Shown here: piece after piece, positions 37,685 through 46,847 of the stretch
How positions within the stretch are numbered: the stretch's first letter is position 1
How the letters are laid out: each line of letters starts with the position of its first letter
DNA from: Pirellulaceae bacterium
GTDB taxonomy: Bacteria; Planctomycetota; Planctomycetia; Pirellulales; Pirellulaceae
Assembly (NCBI GenBank): GCA_022448645.1
Contig: JAKVBZ010000016.1
Coordinates: 5,016 to 69,015, forward strand
Reading direction: 5' to 3'
DNA: 64,000 nucleotides
The notes under the pieces: model-generated
The model's database searches: none
Seen by the model: only the letters and a program-made list of their open reading frames with translations
What the model was told of the DNA's origin: nothing
Position numbers and translations under genes: made by a program

Positions 37685-38734
37685 TCAGTTGCCTGAAAGT
37701 TCTTCGATTGCCACAACCTGCCCACGACGTACAGACTCTTGGGCGGCCAGGCAGACAGCGACGCTCAGTCGTGCCGACGTCCCATCTGTCAGAGGGCGTT
37801 TTCCTGTGTGACAGCACTCAAGAAAATGGAAAAGTTCGGGTTGAATACCTCGATCCAATCTCCCTGCCGCATCGGTAAATGCTGATTCGTCCGGATAGTC
37901 GGCCACGTCCATTTCTGTGCGTTCTGGCACGTCGAAGCGGTGGTGAATTAGCTTTCGAGCCTGATTGAAGGTGTCAATGCGACCATCAGTGCCGCAAACT
38001 CCTATGACTGTGTCTCCGCCGTGAGGGGCGAACAGGCACAGCTCCAAGCTGGCACGCATTCCGCCCTCGTATTCCACAAGGACTTGTGCATTGTCGAGAA
38101 CTTCTCGATCGTGCAAGACATTGATTCCGCCGAAAGCTGCCACACGCAGAGGCTGCGCATCGCACAGCCAATGGAACATGTCAAAATGGTGGCAATTTTT
38201 CTCGAGTAGTGTTCCTCCTGTAAGTTGTTGGCTGGAACGCCATCCGGTGCGCATTGGTCCACGATATTCATGGCACCACATCAGTTGTAAGTTTCCAATC
38301 TCTCCACGTTCAATCATGTCCTTGGTGTGGCGGTACATGCGCTGAAATCGCATCTCGTGGCCTACTTGGAGAACGCGGTTATTTGCTTCCGCTGCAGCGA
38401 TAATGTCGTCACATTCGGCAAGGGTAAGTCCCAATGGCTTTTCGCAGAGAACATGTTTCCCGGATTCGAGAGCTTTGATGCTGGCAGTGTGATGTTGGTC
38501 GTTGGTGAGGGCAATCACGACGGCGTCGATGGAGTCGATCTCGATGACCTTTTGCCAGTCCGTAAAGGTTTGTAAATGTTCGCCGACCAGCGCTTTGGCT
38601 TTGTCCAAACTGCTTTGACTCCGACTGCTGGCAGCGATGACGTTAACACCATCCAGCCGTATTAAATTTGCCAAATGAGCTTCTCGCCCAAACCAACCTG
38701 CGCCTAAAACACCGACATTCAGTTCAGCGGACAT
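37685..38734 (-). CDS. Gfo/Idh/MocA-family oxidoreductase
   Basis: This cytoplasmic NAD(P)-dependent dehydrogenase-like protein has 349 residues. The Rossmann motif is GVLGAGWFGREAHL (residues about 8-21). The family's EKP motif is intact (LCEKPLGLTLAECDDI) and is followed by a GHEMRFQRMY segment and the C-terminal alpha/beta domain. There is no Tat or Sec signal, in contrast to the Gfo/Idh protein at 26169. It lies 90 bases downstream of an SDR gene on the same strand, so both may serve one sugar or polyol pathway. The substrate is unknown. Confidence 0.88.
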   Translation of the reverse strand: MSAELNVGVLGAGWFGREAHLANLIRLDGVNVIAASSRSQSSLDKAKALVGEHLQTFTDWQKVIEIDSIDAVVIALTNDQHHTASIKALESGKHVLCEKPLGLTLAECDDIIAAAEANNRVLQVGHEMRFQRMYRHTKDMIERGEIGNLQLMWCHEYRGPMRTGWRSSQQLTGGTLLEKNCHHFDMFHWLCDAQPLRVAAFGGINVLHDREVLDNAQVLVEYEGGMRASLELCLFAPHGGDTVIGVCGTDGRIDTFNQARKLIHHRFDVPERTEMDVADYPDESAFTDAAGRLDRGIQPELFHFLECCHTGKRPLTDGTSARLSVAVCLAAQESVRRGQVVAIEELSGN

Positions 38735-38824
38735 ATGCTTTCACTCGTATGTGGGAATCATTTATCTTTAGGTTCGAGATGCTCTGTTGTTTTGTGGCCT
38801 GCCTAGTGTGGCGCCGTGACTGGT

Positions 38825-39601
38825 TCAGGTCAAGCGTTGCACGTCCCCACAGACGCTAATGGCTTGCCCAGAAATGTGACGACCAGCAGGTGAGCATAAA
38901 AAGTAGATCATTTGGGCAACGTCTTCTGGGGTGACCATTTGTTGGAGCGAGGCAAGTTCGAGATAATTCTGTTCCATATCCTCGTAGGAAACACCAATCG
39001 CTTTCGCTTTGGCAGCAATCACGCCTTGAATGCGGGGACCATCAACAGGTCCTGGTAACACCGCGTTCACACGAATACCATCGCCGCCTAGTTCCGCGGC
39101 CAATGATTTCGCGAAACCGACGACGGCCCACTTGGAAGCAGCATAAGGCGTGCGCAACGGATATCCCAGTCGACCGGCTACGGACGACAGGTGGACGATC
39201 GCACCTGCACCAGCTGAGCGCAAGCGAGGAACGGCACGTCGAGCACACAAGAACTGGCCCGTGAGGTTAACGGAAACCGTTTGTTCCCAATCCTCCAAGG
39301 CGATCTCTTCGACCGGGGCTGTCGGCCCAGCGATGCCAGCGTTGTTGATCAAAACATCTAGCCCGTTTAAATGTGCGTCGACGTCGGCAAACACCTGATC
39401 GACATCTTCGGGCTGTGCTACATCTGCCAATGTCGCTCCAATGTCCGGAAAAGTTGTTCTAAGTGTAGCAATGTGTTCTGTGGAAATATCGCAGATGTGA
39501 ACTCGCGCACCGTGAGCTAAAAACAGTTCGGCAGTCGTACGTCCAATTCCAGACGCTCCGGCGGTAATGAGAACACGCATTGGCGATGAAGATGCGTTCA
39601 T
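38825..39601 (-). CDS. SDR-family oxidoreductase
   Basis: This classical short-chain dehydrogenase/reductase has 258 residues. The cofactor motif is TAGASGIG at the N-terminus, NNAG follows mid-domain, the catalytic Ser is in VHLSSVAG, and the catalytic Tyr-X3-Lys is YAASK. The acidic residue after the second strand (HICDIS) suggests NAD(H) preference. An internal ATG after MNASSSP is an alternative start. It reads towards the Gfo/Idh gene and may be co-transcribed with it. Confidence 0.9.
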   Translation of the reverse strand: MNASSSPMRVLITAGASGIGRTTAELFLAHGARVHICDISTEHIATLRTTFPDIGATLADVAQPEDVDQVFADVDAHLNGLDVLINNAGIAGPTAPVEEIALEDWEQTVSVNLTGQFLCARRAVPRLRSAGAGAIVHLSSVAGRLGYPLRTPYAASKWAVVGFAKSLAAELGGDGIRVNAVLPGPVDGPRIQGVIAAKAKAIGVSYEDMEQNYLELASLQQMVTPEDVAQMIYFLCSPAGRHISGQAISVCGDVQRLT

Positions 39602-39868
39602 GCAATCAGGTATTGGATGATTAAGTAGGGTCTAGCCTTCCAAAGTTCAGGAAGGATCGCTGCGAAACAGAGCGTTTGATTCAGTCAGTTTGTGGTGGAT
39701 TAGGGTGACTGCGAGATAAGAACGAAATGCCTTATACCATGATTCAGAGGGTGTTTCCATCGGCGTCAGGTGGTTGGCGCAAGGCAGACTGCCGTATAAG
39801 ATCGAGGTGGTGTTTGAGCGTGTTTCCAGGCGTTGAGCTGCGCCTCTCACACGAAGAAGATTCCCAGG

Positions 39869-41113
39869 ATGAATGTAGCTGCGCGGATGGAAATGGAATC
39901 TGAAGAGGCCGCCGTCTACTCGGTGGCTCAATTAACTGCGCAAGTCAAAGGTCTCTTAGAGACCACGTTCCCCAATGTGTGGGTAACCGGTGAAATCTCG
40001 GATTTGTCGCGTCCCCGTTCTGGACATGTTTATTTCACGTTGAAGGACGAAACCTCGCAGATTCGCGCTGTCGTCTGGCGCGGTACCGCAGAGCGTTTGC
40101 AGTGCGATCTGTCGGATGGTCTTGAGATCTTATGTCGTGGTAGCGTCGAGGTGTATGCACCTCGGGGGTCCTATCAGCTGATCATTCGACAAGCGGAGCC
40201 TCGAGGAGAAGGGGCTTTCCAAGTTGCTTTTCGCAGGCTGCACGCCAAGTTGGCTGCGGAGGGGTTGTTCGAAACTCGACACAAAAAAATGCTGCCAAAA
40301 ATCCCTCGGCGAATTGCGGTGGTCACGAGTCCAACGGGGGCGGCCATTCGTGACCTGCTGGAGGTCATGCGGAGAAGGTGGCCTCACATTCATGTCACCG
40401 TGATACCCAGCCGTGTGCAAGGCGAAGGAGCTTCGTTGGAAATCGCCCAAGGCATTCAGGCTGCCAACGAGATGTCGGTGCCATACGATGTCTTAGTGGT
40501 GTGTCGCGGAGGCGGAAGTGTAGAAGATCTGTGGTGCTTTAATGAAGAGCCGGTGGTGCGTGCTATCTTCGCTTCTCGAATTCCGGTTGTGTCGGCCGTC
40601 GGACATGAAATCGATGTTACGTTGTCGGATCTGGTGGCAGATGTTCGTGCCTTGACCCCTACAGAAGCTGGCGAACTACTTTTGCCATCCCAGGATGAAG
40701 TAGAGCGTCGGTTGACTGATCTGAGGCAGCGATACGTGACAGCGCTTCGGCAAAAAGCTTCCATGGCACGAACCCATTGGGCGAACCTGAGCAGTCGTCG
40801 AGCTTTTGCCCGGCCGTTTGACTTCATTCTTGAGTACACGCGACGGTTAGATGACTTGGATCAGCGCGGTCATCGGGCCGTATGTCAGAGAATTGAAAGG
40901 GCGCACGAACGATTACGTAGCGTTACCGGAAAACTTGATGCCCTGAGTCCTTTGGGTGTTTTGGGGAGGGGTTACAGCCTTACCCATCTGACAGAAGATG
41001 GAACCGTTCTATTCGATGCTGGGGTGTTGGATGAAGGTGATCAGATCACAACCCGTTTGGCACGCGGGCTGGTGATCAGTCGTGTCGAACGAAAGGAGTT
41101 AGCCGATTCATAG
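39869..41113 (+). CDS. xseA: Exodeoxyribonuclease VII large subunit
   Basis: XseA is the catalytic subunit of exonuclease VII, which degrades single-stranded DNA with XseB. The N-terminal OB-fold has NVWVTGEISDLSRPRSGHVYF. The catalytic domain has VVTSPTGAAIRDLLEVMRRR, CRGGGSVEDLWCFNEE and SAVGHEIDVTLSDLVAD, and a coiled region precedes the closing LGRGYSL. The start is uncertain: the frame is open from a TTG at 39833, and ATG 39869, 39887 and 39893 are all possible. I take 39869, giving 414 residues. It heads the xseA-xseB-ispA-dxs-nadK operon. Confidence 0.95.
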   Translation: MNVAARMEMESEEAAVYSVAQLTAQVKGLLETTFPNVWVTGEISDLSRPRSGHVYFTLKDETSQIRAVVWRGTAERLQCDLSDGLEILCRGSVEVYAPRGSYQLIIRQAEPRGEGAFQVAFRRLHAKLAAEGLFETRHKKMLPKIPRRIAVVTSPTGAAIRDLLEVMRRRWPHIHVTVIPSRVQGEGASLEIAQGIQAANEMSVPYDVLVVCRGGGSVEDLWCFNEEPVVRAIFASRIPVVSAVGHEIDVTLSDLVADVRALTPTEAGELLLPSQDEVERRLTDLRQRYVTALRQKASMARTHWANLSSRRAFARPFDFILEYTRRLDDLDQRGHRAVCQRIERAHERLRSVTGKLDALSPLGVLGRGYSLTHLTEDGTVLFDAGVLDEGDQITTRLARGLVISRVERKELADS

Positions 41114-41186
41114 TTGATACGATACAATGAACCGGCTGATGTATCGTGCCAGTGGGGACTTAGGAAGGCCGAAATACAGGAAGGCG

Positions 41187-41603
41187 ATGACCGTGGCCAC
41201 CAAGAAACGCAAGGTTGTAAAGAAAAAGAGCCGATCCACAGAAGAACCCGTGTCGTTTGAAGAGTCGTTACAGACGATTGAACAGTCGGTCACGCGTCTT
41301 GAGTCGGGTAACCTCGGATTGTCCGAAGCTCTGGAGGAATATGAGCGTGGAATTCGTGAATTGAAGCTCTGCCATGAACTATTGGAACGTGCTGAGCGTA
41401 GGATTGAATTGTTGACCGGAATTGATGCCGACGGGAATCCCGTGACTCAGGAATATCAAGAAGATGCGACGGAGGCAGAGGGTTCTGCGCCAGGAGCGGC
41501 TCAGGGGAGTAGCCGTCGAGCACGTATTCAGCCGGAATCGGGGACTCGAAGTAAGCTCCCGACTTCTGGGGATGACGTAGACGAGGAAAAACGTCTATTC
41601 TAA
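41187..41603 (+). CDS. xseB: Exodeoxyribonuclease VII small subunit
   Basis: The small subunit binds the XseA coiled region. The core (SFEESLQTIEQSVTRLESGN, then LSEALEEYERGIRELK) is the family's two-helix hairpin. A basic N-terminus (ATKKRKVVKKKSR) and a C-terminal extension of about 55 polar residues make it longer than usual (138 versus about 80). I prefer ATG 41187, with AGGA 5 bases upstream, over ATG 41127. It lies 73 bases after xseA and 11 before ispA. Confidence 0.92.
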   Translation: MTVATKKRKVVKKKSRSTEEPVSFEESLQTIEQSVTRLESGNLGLSEALEEYERGIRELKLCHELLERAERRIELLTGIDADGNPVTQEYQEDATEAEGSAPGAAQGSSRRARIQPESGTRSKLPTSGDDVDEEKRLF

Positions 41604-41614
41604 AATTGGAAACA

Positions 41615-42607
41615 ATGACTCAAGGCCATTTTATGCTAGAGGACGGTGTTTCCATTTCCTCGGTCCAAGAGAGTACCCGGATGGTTCAAACAGGGACCTC
41701 GATCCTAGATCAATATGCCGCGCAAGCTCGGGAAGAAATCGACTCCGCTTTAGATACATGGAGCGAGTTCGATTCTAACTGTCCGACTCGTCTGCGTGAC
41801 GCGATTCGGCACAGTTTGTTGTCGTCTGGCAAAAGACTTCGTCCGCTATTGGTGTTGATGACCGCGGAAGCTTGCGGTTGCAGTCGTGGGGCTGCGATGC
41901 CAGCTGCGTGTGCGGTAGAGATGGTTCACACTTATTCGTTGATCCACGATGACCTACCAGCCATGGATGATGACGAAACGCGACGTGGCAAGCCGACGTG
42001 CCATGTAGCTTTCGACGAGGCGACGGCCATTTTGGCAGGTGACGCGTTACTGGCTGGGGCATTCGAAGTTCTCTCCAGTCATGTTGAGCCTGCATCGATT
42101 GCGGCGGCATGTTGTATCGAGCTGGCTCGTGCGACTGGACCTACGGCATTGGTGGGTGGACAAATGGATGATTTGCTTGCCGAAGAGGCCATCCGAGAAG
42201 AGTCGGAATGGACCGGGCCACTGGCGCGGCAAGAATTGTTGCAATCGATACATGCTCGAAAAACAGGGGCTTTGATTCGTGCCAGCGTTCGGTTGGGTGC
42301 TGTCATCGCTCAGGTCGACAGCGAACTTTTGCACCGGCTCGATTTGTATGGAGAAAAGATCGGCTTAGCTTTTCAAATTGCAGACGACCTACTGGATGCT
42401 CGAGGTGATGCCAGCACCGTGGGCAAGGCCGTTGGCAAAGACATCCATCAAGGAAAACTGACGTTTCCTGGGGTTTGGGGCGTCGACGAGAGCGCATGCC
42501 GTGCAGAGGAACTTGTTTCGGCAGCGTGTGACTTGCTCGGTCCGTTAGGAGCACGTGCGGAGTACCTTATCGCGTTGGCCCAATACGTTCTCAAGAGGGA
42601 TCACTAG
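41615..42607 (+). CDS. ispA: Short-chain polyprenyl diphosphate synthase (farnesyl/geranylgeranyl type)
   Basis: This enzyme condenses isopentenyl diphosphate with allylic diphosphates to give farnesyl or geranylgeranyl diphosphate. The first aspartate-rich motif is DDLPAMD, with the bacterial type-II four-residue spacing, and the second is DDLLD in FQIADDLLDARGDASTVGK. GKRLRP is the substrate-binding motif. The frame opens at a TTG at 41606; I take ATG 41615 (330 residues). ATG 41633 is also possible. Four bases separate its stop from dxs, so the two are probably translationally linked within the MEP/isoprenoid part of the operon. Confidence 0.94.
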   Translation: MTQGHFMLEDGVSISSVQESTRMVQTGTSILDQYAAQAREEIDSALDTWSEFDSNCPTRLRDAIRHSLLSSGKRLRPLLVLMTAEACGCSRGAAMPAACAVEMVHTYSLIHDDLPAMDDDETRRGKPTCHVAFDEATAILAGDALLAGAFEVLSSHVEPASIAAACCIELARATGPTALVGGQMDDLLAEEAIREESEWTGPLARQELLQSIHARKTGALIRASVRLGAVIAQVDSELLHRLDLYGEKIGLAFQIADDLLDARGDASTVGKAVGKDIHQGKLTFPGVWGVDESACRAEELVSAACDLLGPLGARAEYLIALAQYVLKRDH

Positions 42608-42611
42608 CACG

Positions 42612-44516
42612 ATGCACGAGTTGTTGTCCCAAATTGAATCTCCCGACAGTTTGCGTGGTATGTCTTCGAAGGACTTGGACCGTTTAGCCCAAGAGATGCG
42701 GGATGCGCTGTGCCAAATCGTTTCGGAGCGAACGGCGCACTTTGCCTCGAATTTAGGCGTCGTCGAACTTTGCTTGGCCCTTCATAGCACATTTGATTTT
42801 CGCCGGGACCGTTTGATCTGGGATACCGGCCATCAGATATATCCCCACAAGTTGGTAACGGGGCGTTACCACGAATTTAAAACCATCCGTACTAAGGGTG
42901 GTCTGATGGGATACCCGAACCCAAATGAAAGTGAATACGACTTATTCATGACGGGGCATGCCGGGTGTAGCATTTCCACGGTATTGGGGCTGCGTAGTGG
43001 AGATGAGCTGCTGGGGCAAGAGGAACGACATGCTGTAGCTGTGATCGGTGATGGAGCATTTCCATCGGGGATTGTGTATGAAGCCTTGAACAATACCAGT
43101 CGGATGAAGAAGTTCCTGGTAGTGTTGAACGACAATAAAATGTCGATTTGCCCGCGTGTTGGTGGTATGGCCGATTACCTGGATCGCTTGCGCACGAATC
43201 CGTTTTACACAGGTTTGAAGACAGAGATCGTGAAGGTCCTGAACCGAATGCCGGTTTTTGGTGATCCTGCGGAACGACTGTTGGCACAGATCAAAGAAGG
43301 GGTCAAGGCCGGTCTGCATGGGGGAATGCTGTTCGAAGATCTTGGTTTCAGCTACATCGGTCCCATCGACGGACATGATATTGGATTGATGAGGAAATAC
43401 TTGAAGATGGTCAAGGATCTGGACGAGCCTGTTTTGTTGCATGTGGTTACCGAAAAAGGCCACGGATTCCAGCCTGCTGAGCAAGACCCTGTCTATTTTC
43501 ATACTCCTCCAGCATTCGTACAGGACAAGGGCAAGCCGATTCCTAAGAGTACTTCCAGTAGGCAAGCCTACACTCATGTGGCTAGTGACGCGATTCTCGA
43601 CGTGATGCATCGGAATGATAAGGTCACTGTTATGACCGCCGCCATGTGTCAAGGAAACAAGCTGGAGCCGATTCGCGAACAGATTACGGAACGGTTCTTT
43701 GACACAGGGATTTGTGAGTCGCATACGGTGGCCTTTGCGGCGGGGCAGGCCAAAGCGGGTTTGCGACCGGTAGTCGATATCTACAGTACGTTCCTACAAC
43801 GTAGTTTCGACCAGATCTTTCAGGAAGTGGCGCTGCAAAACTTGCCCGTGACTTTCATGTTGGATCGTTCAGGATTAACCGGTGCGGATGGACCAACCCA
43901 TCATGGGGTGTTTGACTTAGGGTATATGCGGTTGTTGCCCAACATGGTCGTCATGGCACCTGGTGATTCTTTTGACTTGGCCGCCATGCTTGATTTTGCC
44001 ATCCAGCAACCCTCTCCTTGTTCGTTGCGCTATCCGAAAACCTCTGCGGAAACTGTTGAGGGAGATCGACAGCCGATAGCGTTGGGCCGTGCGGAATGTT
44101 TGCGGGCAGGGAATGATGGTGTGATCTTTTGTTGTGGAACCTTATTGACTGCCTGCTTGGAAGCCGCTGATGTGCTTCGCGCTGAAGGGCTCGAGGTGGG
44201 CGTTGTGAATGCCCGTTTCGTCAAACCATTGGATCGTGAAACGATCCTTATGATGGCGGAGCAAAGTAGATTTGTGGTGACGGTCGAAGAAGCTGCCTTG
44301 GCCGGTGGGTTCGGTAGTGCTGTGGTAGAACTCTTGTCCGATGCTCGTGTTAATGTTGGCGTTATGAAACGGTTGGGGGTTCCCGACCACTTTGTCGAAC
44401 ACGGTGACAGAGCGGAATTGCTCGCTGATTTACGCCTCGATGCCAACGGTATTGTGGACGCATGTCGGTCTGCTGCGAAAATCGCGGGCATCCGGAACGC
44501 CGTCGACACTCGCTAA
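42612..44516 (+). CDS. dxs: 1-deoxy-D-xylulose-5-phosphate synthase
   Basis: Dxs is the thiamine-diphosphate enzyme that joins pyruvate and glyceraldehyde 3-phosphate in the first step of the MEP isoprenoid pathway. The 634-residue product has the GDGAFPSG...NDN thiamine motif (within residues about 145-180), IWDTGHQIYPHKLVTGR near the N-terminus, the central FLQRSFDQIFQEVALQ and LDRSGLTGADGPTHHG, and a transketolase C-terminal domain. The phosphate-site segment reads TGHAGCSIS instead of the common GHSSTSIS. The frame is open further upstream inside ispA, but ATG 42612, 4 bases after the ispA stop, is the natural start. Confidence 0.96.
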   Translation: MHELLSQIESPDSLRGMSSKDLDRLAQEMRDALCQIVSERTAHFASNLGVVELCLALHSTFDFRRDRLIWDTGHQIYPHKLVTGRYHEFKTIRTKGGLMGYPNPNESEYDLFMTGHAGCSISTVLGLRSGDELLGQEERHAVAVIGDGAFPSGIVYEALNNTSRMKKFLVVLNDNKMSICPRVGGMADYLDRLRTNPFYTGLKTEIVKVLNRMPVFGDPAERLLAQIKEGVKAGLHGGMLFEDLGFSYIGPIDGHDIGLMRKYLKMVKDLDEPVLLHVVTEKGHGFQPAEQDPVYFHTPPAFVQDKGKPIPKSTSSRQAYTHVASDAILDVMHRNDKVTVMTAAMCQGNKLEPIREQITERFFDTGICESHTVAFAAGQAKAGLRPVVDIYSTFLQRSFDQIFQEVALQNLPVTFMLDRSGLTGADGPTHHGVFDLGYMRLLPNMVVMAPGDSFDLAAMLDFAIQQPSPCSLRYPKTSAETVEGDRQPIALGRAECLRAGNDGVIFCCGTLLTACLEAADVLRAEGLEVGVVNARFVKPLDRETILMMAEQSRFVVTVEEAALAGGFGSAVVELLSDARVNVGVMKRLGVPDHFVEHGDRAELLADLRLDANGIVDACRSAAKIAGIRNAVDTR

Positions 44517-44528
44517 GAGGAGTTTCGA

Positions 44529-45410
44529 TTGCAGCCGTCCTGGTCTAATTCGAATCGGACGCAGCTTCGCGCTGTCTTGCTCGGCATGGCCAATGACAAA
44601 CCGACCGTGCTGAAAGAGGCGGATCGGTTAAGGCCTACCATCAGCCAGCATTGGGATATCGTTTTCGAAGACCTTTATGGCAAGGAAGATTTGGCCGACG
44701 TCGAAGCCGACGTCGCAGTGGTTATGGGCGGTGATGGCTCGATGCTCCGGGCCGCTAAGCAGATGGGACATCGTCAGTGGCCCGTTGTGGGAGTTAATCT
44801 GGGAAGATTGGGGTTTCTTGCAGACCTGGCACCTGACGAAATAGGGCAGGTTCTGGCTGGTATCACTGCTGGCAACTGTGAGTTGGTCGAGCACCTGATG
44901 CTTGAGTGCTCCGTCGAAACTGCCGACAAGACTCGGGCAGCCACCTTGGGGCTGAATGAAGCGGCCATTATGGGCGGGCCCCGTCATCGACTGTTGGATA
45001 TCGATCTGTACGTTGACTCAGAATTGGCCACGACCTATAGTTGCGACGGTTTGATTGTGAGTACGCCGGTGGGATCAACGGGACATAGTTTATCGGCAGG
45101 TGGACCGATCCTGCGATCAGATCTACAAGCTTTTGTCGTGTCGCCCATCAGTCCACACACATTGACGGTACGTCCTTTGGTGGATGCTGCTGACCGTGTG
45201 TACCACATGGTGGTACGGGAGCCTGGGGAACACACCGAGCTATTGGTCGACGGTCAAGCGTTGTGTCGTCTCTTGCCTGGAGACCGGGTTTGTGTCGAGC
45301 GTTCGGATGCCGTGTTCCGTACCGTACAGGTTGGTGGGCACACATACTATAAAATGCTCCGGGACAAGCTCGATTGGGGTGGACGGATACGCAGTAAACG
45401 TGAGCCATAA
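44529..45410 (+). CDS. nadK: NAD kinase
   Basis: NadK phosphorylates NAD to NADP. The 293-residue product has the GGDGSML motif, LGFLAD, an NEAAIMGG segment and the conserved glycine-rich GLIVSTPVGSTGHSLSAGGP. The usual GSTAYS is GSTGHS here. The TTG start at 44529 is supported by AGAGGAG 6 bases upstream, whose first bases overlap the dxs stop region. It is the last gene of the xseA-xseB-ispA-dxs-nadK run and would supply NADPH cofactor to the reductive MEP steps. Confidence 0.95.
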   Translation: MQPSWSNSNRTQLRAVLLGMANDKPTVLKEADRLRPTISQHWDIVFEDLYGKEDLADVEADVAVVMGGDGSMLRAAKQMGHRQWPVVGVNLGRLGFLADLAPDEIGQVLAGITAGNCELVEHLMLECSVETADKTRAATLGLNEAAIMGGPRHRLLDIDLYVDSELATTYSCDGLIVSTPVGSTGHSLSAGGPILRSDLQAFVVSPISPHTLTVRPLVDAADRVYHMVVREPGEHTELLVDGQALCRLLPGDRVCVERSDAVFRTVQVGGHTYYKMLRDKLDWGGRIRSKREP

Positions 45411-45455
45411 GGCTCGGCGAAAGGGAACGAACTTAGCTAGCAAGGAAGCTATCTT

Positions 45456-46547
45456 ATGAAGCCGTTCAGATTCTACGTTGTCTTGTTGGGCATTCTGATC
45501 CACTGCAATTCACCACTTCACGGTGTGGAAACGATCGACAACTCGTCCTCCACTGCATCACCCACTGCTGCAGGATTACCAGATGGTGTGGGTGAAGTCG
45601 AATCGAGTAACACAGATACTGCAGCAGGTCGTGTAGCTGATGGACGTTCTGGACAGGCTGTCGATCAAAACGCGACGTATGAGTTGAGATACAAATTTCG
45701 TCAAGATGAGACGTTGCGTTGGGAGGTGAATCATCTTGTGACGGTGGAAACTGCGATTCAAGGTACCACCCAAAAGGCCGAAACTGGCAGTCGTTCCACA
45801 AAGACCTGGCGGATCATTTCAGTGGACACTGAAGGAAATGCGGTTTTTGTACATTCGGTTGAAGATGTTGACATGTGGCAAAGGGTGACGGGACGTCAGG
45901 AGATTCGGTACAACAGTTCGACGGATGACAAGGTACCCCCTGAATATGAAAATGTAGCAGCCTCTGTCGGAGTGCCTTTGTCGACAATTACATTGTCCAC
46001 CGTGGGAGAAGTCATTGAAAGAAATGATCGGAAAGGATCTAAGCAAGAACAGCATGCCATCGTGACCATGCCGTTCCCTGGTCATCCGGTGCGAATTCAG
46101 GATCAGTGGGAAACGCCATACGTGATTCCTGTCCGCACGCCGAATGGTACACTGATCAACATTCAGGCTCGACAAGTCTTTCGATTGGAAAAGGTGGTCG
46201 CTGGGTTGGCTACCATATCTTTAGATACGGAAGTTCTGTCTCCTGTCAAGGATCCGCGAATTCGAGCACAGTTAGTGCAGCGATTGTTGGGAGGAACGAT
46301 TAAGTTTGATATCGATGCTGGTTGTGTACGGCGGCAGCGGATGGAACTGAAGGAGTCAGTGTTGGCATTCAGCGGTGCAGAGAGTTCCATGGACTACAAG
46401 GCACGTTTTACAGAAGATTTGGTGGAGGTTGACTTGGCAGCGATATCTTCGGAGCAGGCATCGTCAGGTAAGTCGCCGGACGGATCTTCTTCTCAACCTG
46501 TGGAGACGGCAAACAAACGGGGGGAAAGCCCCAGGATACGCCGTTAA
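45456..46547 (+). CDS. Exported protein of unknown function
   Basis: The 363-residue product has a signal peptide (FRFYVVLLGILIHCNSPLHG), then a Ser/Thr/Gly-rich linker to about residue 70, then a beta-rich domain (YELRYKFRQDETLRWEVNH, TKTWRIISVDTEGNAVFVHS, GTIKFDIDAGCVRRQRMELK). The strand pattern resembles the DUF6263-type exported proteins of planctomycetes, but I cannot assign it firmly. A polar, Ser/Pro-rich tail ends the protein. It begins 45 bases after nadK and could be the last gene of that operon or have its own promoter. Confidence 0.7.
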   Translation: MKPFRFYVVLLGILIHCNSPLHGVETIDNSSSTASPTAAGLPDGVGEVESSNTDTAAGRVADGRSGQAVDQNATYELRYKFRQDETLRWEVNHLVTVETAIQGTTQKAETGSRSTKTWRIISVDTEGNAVFVHSVEDVDMWQRVTGRQEIRYNSSTDDKVPPEYENVAASVGVPLSTITLSTVGEVIERNDRKGSKQEQHAIVTMPFPGHPVRIQDQWETPYVIPVRTPNGTLINIQARQVFRLEKVVAGLATISLDTEVLSPVKDPRIRAQLVQRLLGGTIKFDIDAGCVRRQRMELKESVLAFSGAESSMDYKARFTEDLVEVDLAAISSEQASSGKSPDGSSSQPVETANKRGESPRIRR

Positions 46548-46847
46548 TCGTCGCTGGACCTAAATCTTCGAATCGGGCCGCGAGGTTCATCTTGAATCGT
46601 CAATGCCTGGGAATGATTCGATTCACCCTGGTGACGTTTGTCTTGCCGCAGCTTATACTAAGCGCTGTACGGGTAGGATTCGTTTGGATCGCAGTACAGG
46701 CTTCTAGGTTACCCCCCCCGTTTACGCCCGATCGCGTGGCAGGGCAGGTCTCGGCAGCCGTATTGTAAATTCGCCATGGACAGGCAAGGGGGCATGGATG
46801 CCGAATGACGTGTATGCCAGATTTTGTAAAACTCCGAGGAAGTATCT
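46548..46847. other. 300-bp gap upstream of the PQQ-repeat gene
   Basis: No supported gene. It contains a short poly-C run (about 46711-46718) and probably the promoter of the beta-propeller gene. GAGGAAG lies just before that gene's ATG. Confidence 0.5.
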
